Shown here: positions 60,321 to 64,000 of the stretch, in pieces
Numbering within the stretch: position 1 is the stretch's first letter
How the letters are laid out: each line of letters starts with the position of its first letter
Made by a program: the position numbers and the translations under genes
Notes under the pieces: generated by a model
What the model was told of the DNA's origin: nothing
Database searches by the model: none
The model's input: the letters and a program-made list of their open reading frames with translations, nothing else
NCBI RefSeq assembly: GCF_000719515.1
Contig: NZ_JOGR01000002.1
Location: 1 to 64,000 of the forward strand
Reading direction: 5' to 3'
DNA from: Glycomyces sp. NRRL B-16210
GTDB taxonomy: Bacteria; Actinomycetota; Actinomycetes; Mycobacteriales; Micromonosporaceae
DNA length: 64,000 bases

Positions 60321-61985
60321 GTGCGACGAACGAAAATGGCGGTAGCCGCTGTAGCGGCCACCGGCCTCGCGGTGTCCCTAGCCGCCTGTACCGGCGATGA
60401 AAGCGATCTCGACGGCGGCGAAGGCGGCGGCGGCATCGTCCAGATGCAGGTCGGCGAGGTCCGGAGCCTCATCCCCGGCGGCTCCGGCGAATCCGAGGGC
60501 TTCCGGATCATGCACAACCTCTACGACGGCCTGGTCTACTACGACGCCGTGACCGGCGACCCCGACTACCTGGTGGCCGAGGACATCTCCTCGGACGACA
60601 ACCAGACGTGGACCATCAAGATCAAGGACGGGCTCACCTTCCAGAACGGCGAGCCGGTCGACGCAGAGGCCTTCATCCGCTCCTGGAACCGCACCGCTTA
60701 CGGCGCGAACGCCCTGCCGCTCAACTACTTCTTCTCCACGATCGCCGGCTACGAGGACCTCAACCCGCCGCCGCTGCCCGAAGAGGAGTGGGACGACCCC
60801 GACACGCCCAAGATCCCCGAGTCCGACGTCAAGGAGCTCTCCGGCCTGAGCGCGCCCGACCCCCTGACCCTCCAGGTCGAGCTCTCCGCGCCGTTCATCG
60901 GCTTCCCGACCATGCTCGGCTACGAGGCGTTCTACCCCGTCGCCGAGGAGTGCCTGGCCGACACCGCGGCCTGCGAGCTGGTGCCGATCGGCAACGGCCC
61001 CTTCAAGTTCGAGGAGCCCTACGACCTCGAAGCCGGCGGCACCGCCCTCAAGTGGGAGGACTACCCCGGTGAGCAGCCCTCGATCGACGGCGTCCGCTGG
61101 CACGTCTACCTCGACGGCGCCAACTGCTGGGCCGACTACCTGACCGGCGACATCGACGTCTGCCGCCCGCCGGCCTCCGACTACGAGTCCGCGGTCAACG
61201 ACCCCGACCTCGCCGAGCGCCGCATCGTCCAGGACGGCACCAGCACGCTCGTCCTCGCCTTCCCGCTCTACGACGACACCTACGCCGACGTCAACCTCCG
61301 CCGGGCCATCTCGGCGGCGATCGACCGCGAAGGCGTCCTCAACGTCATCGGCCCCGACCGGTTCAACCCGCTCGACTCCTGGGTCCCCGCCTCGATCAAC
61401 GGCGGCGGCCAGGGCTTCTGCGGCGAGTACTGCACCTACGACCCCGACCTCGCCAACGACCTCCTCGAAGAGGCCGGCGGCTGGCCTGAGGGCGAGAAGC
61501 TGCGCATCTGGGTCAACGACTCGGCCGACAACCTCGACGTCTTCCGCGCCATCGGCGACTCCATCGCCGAGACCCTCAGCATCGAGTACGAGATCGTCCC
61601 GATGGAGTGGACCGACTTCCTCGCCGAGCGGGAGGCCCACAACCTCGACGGCCCGTTCCGCTCCGGCTGGGGCCCCGACTACAACCTCAACGAGAACTAC
61701 CTCGAACCGGTCTACGGCGGCGGCGCCGCCACCAACGACCAGGGTTACGAGAACGCCGACTACGACGCCAAGATCGCCGAGGCGGCCGGCGCCGCCAGCA
61801 TCGAGGAGGCCGTCCAGCTCTACGCCGAGGCCGAGGAGATCCTCGCCGGCGACATGCCGAGCGCGCCGATCTTCGTCGAGCAGGTCAGCTACTTCTACAG
61901 CGAACGCGTCGACAACGTGGTCGTCCACCCGATCTACTCGGGCCCGGGCGGCGACGCGGAACTGCGCGACATCGTCATCAAGTAG
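60321..61985 (+). CDS. Oligopeptide/dipeptide-type ABC transporter substrate-binding lipoprotein
   Basis: The 554-aa protein has a lipoprotein signal (LAVSLAAC) and an SBP family-5 fold: EGFRIMHNLYDGLVYYD, WTIKIKDGLTFQNGEPVDAEAFIRSWNRT, LRRAISAAIDREGVLNVIG, RSGWGPDYNLNENYLEPVYG and the C-terminal YAEAEEILAGDMPSAPIFVEQ. It captures peptides or similar solutes. GTG start with GGAG. A hairpin separates it from the permease genes. Confidence 0.93.
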   Translation: MRRTKMAVAAVAATGLAVSLAACTGDESDLDGGEGGGGIVQMQVGEVRSLIPGGSGESEGFRIMHNLYDGLVYYDAVTGDPDYLVAEDISSDDNQTWTIKIKDGLTFQNGEPVDAEAFIRSWNRTAYGANALPLNYFFSTIAGYEDLNPPPLPEEEWDDPDTPKIPESDVKELSGLSAPDPLTLQVELSAPFIGFPTMLGYEAFYPVAEECLADTAACELVPIGNGPFKFEEPYDLEAGGTALKWEDYPGEQPSIDGVRWHVYLDGANCWADYLTGDIDVCRPPASDYESAVNDPDLAERRIVQDGTSTLVLAFPLYDDTYADVNLRRAISAAIDREGVLNVIGPDRFNPLDSWVPASINGGGQGFCGEYCTYDPDLANDLLEEAGGWPEGEKLRIWVNDSADNLDVFRAIGDSIAETLSIEYEIVPMEWTDFLAEREAHNLDGPFRSGWGPDYNLNENYLEPVYGGGAATNDQGYENADYDAKIAEAAGAASIEEAVQLYAEAEEILAGDMPSAPIFVEQVSYFYSERVDNVVVHPIYSGPGGDAELRDIVIK

Positions 61986-61999
61986 CCGCTGAGAGCGAT

Positions 62000-62032
62000 C
62001 CGGCGGGCGGGCCACAGCGGCCCGCCCGCCGG
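62000..62032 (+). terminator. Intercistronic hairpin between binding protein and permeases
   Basis: A 14-bp perfect stem (62000-62013 with 62019-62032) and 5-nt loop sit between the binding-protein stop and the first permease. Such hairpins act as partial terminators or as 3' stabilisers, giving more binding protein than permease. Confidence 0.65.
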
Positions 62033-62048
62033 TCTAGAACGGAATCCA

Positions 62049-63059
62049 ATGGGACGCTACGTCATTCGGCGACTGCTCCAAGCACTGCTCACCCTCGGCA
62101 TCGTGCTGTTCATCCTGCACTACCTCATGGCGCTGTCCGTCCAGATCAGAGGCAACCCCGCCATCCTGTTCTTCGGCGGCGAACGCACGCCCGACCCGGC
62201 GATGCTCGCGCAGGTGGAGCGCCTCTACGGCCTCGACAACGGCTGCTACGACCGGCCCGGCGACCCCTGCCTCGTCCCGTTCGTCGAACGGCTCCAGAAC
62301 TACGCCGCAGGCGACTTCGGGACCACCCTCAACGGGAACCGCGACGTCGCCGCGCTCCTGGGCATCTACATCCCCAACACGCTGCGGCTGTTCCTGTTCT
62401 CGACCGTCACGCTCGTGGTCCTCGCCATGGTCCTGGGCACCTGGGCCGCCCGCCACCGCGGCCGCCTGGTCGACCACTCGGTGCGCGGCACCACGATCCT
62501 CATCGACTCGGTCCCGGTCTTCCTGATCCTCCTGGCCTACGTCTACATGATGGCCGTCCCGCTCACCCGCTGGGCCCGAGGCATATGGGGCACCGAGTCC
62601 TTCATGGGCCAGGTCTTCAGACCCAGCTACAACCCCGACTACCCGTGGACGACGATCGTCATCCCCGGCATCATCCTCGGCACCGTCGGCCTCGCCACGC
62701 TCACCCGCCTGGTGCGCGCGAGCCAGCTGGAGAACATCGGCGCCGACTTCGTGCGCACCGCCAAGGCCAAGGGCCTGGGGCAGATGCGCATCACCGTCGT
62801 CCACGTCGTGCGCAACTCGATGATCCCGATCGTCACCGGCATCGGCTACCTCTTCGCCTTCATGCTCTCCGGCGCCGTCCTCACCGAGGGCGTCATGGGC
62901 ATCCCCGGCATGGGCTACATGATCTTCAACGCCGTCCAACGCCAGGAGATCAACCTGGTCATCGTCGGCCTGACCATCAGCGCCATCGTCGTCGTGGTCG
63001 TCAGCCTCGTCGTCGACCTCCTGTACGCCGCGCTCGACCCGAGGATCCGCTATGAGTGA
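62049..63059 (+). CDS. Oligopeptide-type ABC transporter permease (OppB/DppB-like)
   Basis: The 336-aa permease begins MGRYVIRRLLQALLTLGIVLF like OppB, with six membrane helices and the EAA loop FVRTAKAKGLGQMRITVVHVVRNSMIPIVTGIG. The segment between helices 1 and 2 (PGDPCLVPFVERLQNYAAGDFGTTLNGNRDV) is the usual external domain. It overlaps the next gene by 8 bp. Confidence 0.94.
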   Translation: MGRYVIRRLLQALLTLGIVLFILHYLMALSVQIRGNPAILFFGGERTPDPAMLAQVERLYGLDNGCYDRPGDPCLVPFVERLQNYAAGDFGTTLNGNRDVAALLGIYIPNTLRLFLFSTVTLVVLAMVLGTWAARHRGRLVDHSVRGTTILIDSVPVFLILLAYVYMMAVPLTRWARGIWGTESFMGQVFRPSYNPDYPWTTIVIPGIILGTVGLATLTRLVRASQLENIGADFVRTAKAKGLGQMRITVVHVVRNSMIPIVTGIGYLFAFMLSGAVLTEGVMGIPGMGYMIFNAVQRQEINLVIVGLTISAIVVVVVSLVVDLLYAALDPRIRYE

Positions 63060-63975
63060 GCTGACCGTCCCCACCGGGCAGGCCGAGGCCGCGCAGACGT
63101 CGCTGTGGAAGGACGCCTTCCGGACCATGAGGCGGCGCCCCGACGTCATCCTCGCGACGCTGATCCTGCTCTTCGTCTTCGCGATGGCCGCCTTCCCGAC
63201 CCTCTTCACCGACAAGGACCCGACCCGGTGCATCGGACGGGAGGCGCGCCAGCGGCCCGACACCTGGTTCACCGGCGAGCACCCGCTCGGCACCGACGCC
63301 TTCGGCTGCGACTTCGCCGCCACGATCGTCCACGGCACCCGCCCCACGATCGTCCTCGCGCTCACCGTCATCGTCGCGACCGTCGTCGCCGGACTCCTCC
63401 TGGGCGTCCTCGCCGGCTACTTCGGCGGCTGGCTCGACGCCCTCATCTCCCGCGTCCTCGACGTCTTCATCGTCATCCCGATGCTGCTCGGCGCGATCCT
63501 CCTGCTCAGCCTCTTCCGCGGCCGCGGCTCCTCGGGCAACCTCATCGAGACGATCGGCCCGGCCGCGCTGGCGCTGATGATCTTCAGCTGGATGGAGTTC
63601 TGCCGCTACGCGCGGGCCGCCACGATCGAGGCCAAGAACCTCGACTACGTCCAGGCCGCCCGCTGCCTGGGCGCCAAGGACAGCCGGATCATGTTCCGCC
63701 ACATCCTCCCCAGCGCGATCATCCCGGTGACCGCCGTGGTCCCCACGACCATCGGCGCCATCATCGTCACCGAGTCGGCCCTGGCCGTGCTCGGCCTCGG
63801 CGTCCAGGCCCCCGCCACCAGCTGGGGCGTGCTGCTGTCCAAGGGCACCGAATGGGCCGGCGGCGGGTACGTGTACCTGTTCGGCATCCCGCTGTCGCTG
63901 TTGATCCTGACCGTGTTCGCCTTCGCCGCCTTCGGCGACGCCCTGCGCGACGCGCTCGACCCGAAGCTGAGGTGA
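63052..63975 (+). CDS. Oligopeptide-type ABC transporter permease (OppC/DppC-like)
   Basis: The 307-aa permease has the OppC N terminus with one helix, the HPLGTDAFGCDFAATIVHGTRPTIVLAL start of the core domain, and the EAA loop YVQAARCLGAKDSRIMFRHILPSAIIPVTAVV. It partners the preceding permease. ATG overlaps that gene by 8 bp. Confidence 0.94.
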   Translation: MSELTVPTGQAEAAQTSLWKDAFRTMRRRPDVILATLILLFVFAMAAFPTLFTDKDPTRCIGREARQRPDTWFTGEHPLGTDAFGCDFAATIVHGTRPTIVLALTVIVATVVAGLLLGVLAGYFGGWLDALISRVLDVFIVIPMLLGAILLLSLFRGRGSSGNLIETIGPAALALMIFSWMEFCRYARAATIEAKNLDYVQAARCLGAKDSRIMFRHILPSAIIPVTAVVPTTIGAIIVTESALAVLGLGVQAPATSWGVLLSKGTEWAGGGYVYLFGIPLSLLILTVFAFAAFGDALRDALDPKLR

Positions 63976-63980
63976 GACCA

Positions 63981-64000
63981 GTGGTATCGACTCCCCAGGT
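63981..64000 (+). CDS. Start of a probable transporter ATPase gene (cut by the window end)
   Basis: A GTG at 63981, preceded by GAGGTGAGAC, opens a frame reading MVSTPQ before the window ends. By position this should be an OppD/OppF-type ATPase, but only six codons are visible. Confidence 0.4.

Overview
The window is very GC-rich, with a strong third-position G/C bias, frequent GTG and TTG starts and many starts without a Shine-Dalgarno sequence. The gene content (HemQ-type heme synthesis, roadblock protein with conservon-type kinase, DUF1707, DUF3043 and DUF349 proteins, HRDC-type RNase D, MiaB/MiaA) points to an actinobacterial chromosome. I cannot name the genus from sequence alone; a lineage near Glycomycetales or Micromonosporales is only a guess. 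I see no phage, IS element, CRISPR, rRNA or tRNA gene.

Layout. 1-3.2 kb: glycine betaine/choline ABC operon (opuAA-AB-AC, minus strand). 3.5-4.4 kb: adenosine-deaminase-like protein with a broken active site. 4.7-6.7 kb: dxs. 6.7-10.7 kb: a giant zinc-ribbon polytopic membrane protein and an anchored lysozyme-like cell-wall protein. 11-14.3 kb: fadA-fadB beta-oxidation operon. 14.5-16.9 kb: a Pro-rich membrane-anchored protein, a VapC-type toxin remnant and RNase D. 17.2-20.8 kb: coproporphyrin-branch heme operon hemE-hemY-hemQ followed by a small S26 peptidase. 21-24.7 kb: ilvD and an unknown membrane protein carrying a five-residue repeat tract. 24.8-27.5 kb: a GGDEF-EAL protein. 27.5-31.2 kb: ilvB-ilvN-ilvC behind what looks like a leader-peptide attenuator. 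31.4-32.9 kb: an AAA/DUF234 ATPase placed between two identical hairpins.

33-40.4 kb (minus): livK-livH-livMG(fused)-livF followed at 29 bp by a nitrate-sensor-like histidine kinase and a roadblock protein. 40.9-50.1 kb: miaB and miaA with, between them, a DUF1707 protein, a heterodimeric ABC exporter, a tyrosine phosphatase and a DUF349 protein. 50.1-54.3 kb (minus): aldo/keto reductase, MscS-like channel, TPR/WG-repeat protein, DUF3043 protein. 54.5-57.3 kb (minus): murA and nadA. 57.6-60.1 kb: glycerate kinase, erpA, and a shortened PfkB-family kinase. 60.3-64 kb: an oligopeptide-type ABC transporter (binding protein, two permeases, the first bases of a probable ATPase) that runs off the window end.

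How it works together. Three of the four isoleucine/valine enzymes sit in one attenuator-controlled operon, with ilvD about 5 kb upstream under its own promoter. Heme is made by the coproheme route (HemY then HemQ). Two substrate-uptake systems have clear regulatory hints: opu and fadAB have palindromes upstream, and the liv system is coupled to a signalling pair. At least ten starts lie 6-8 nt after a TANNNT hexamer, so leaderless mRNAs are probably common here.
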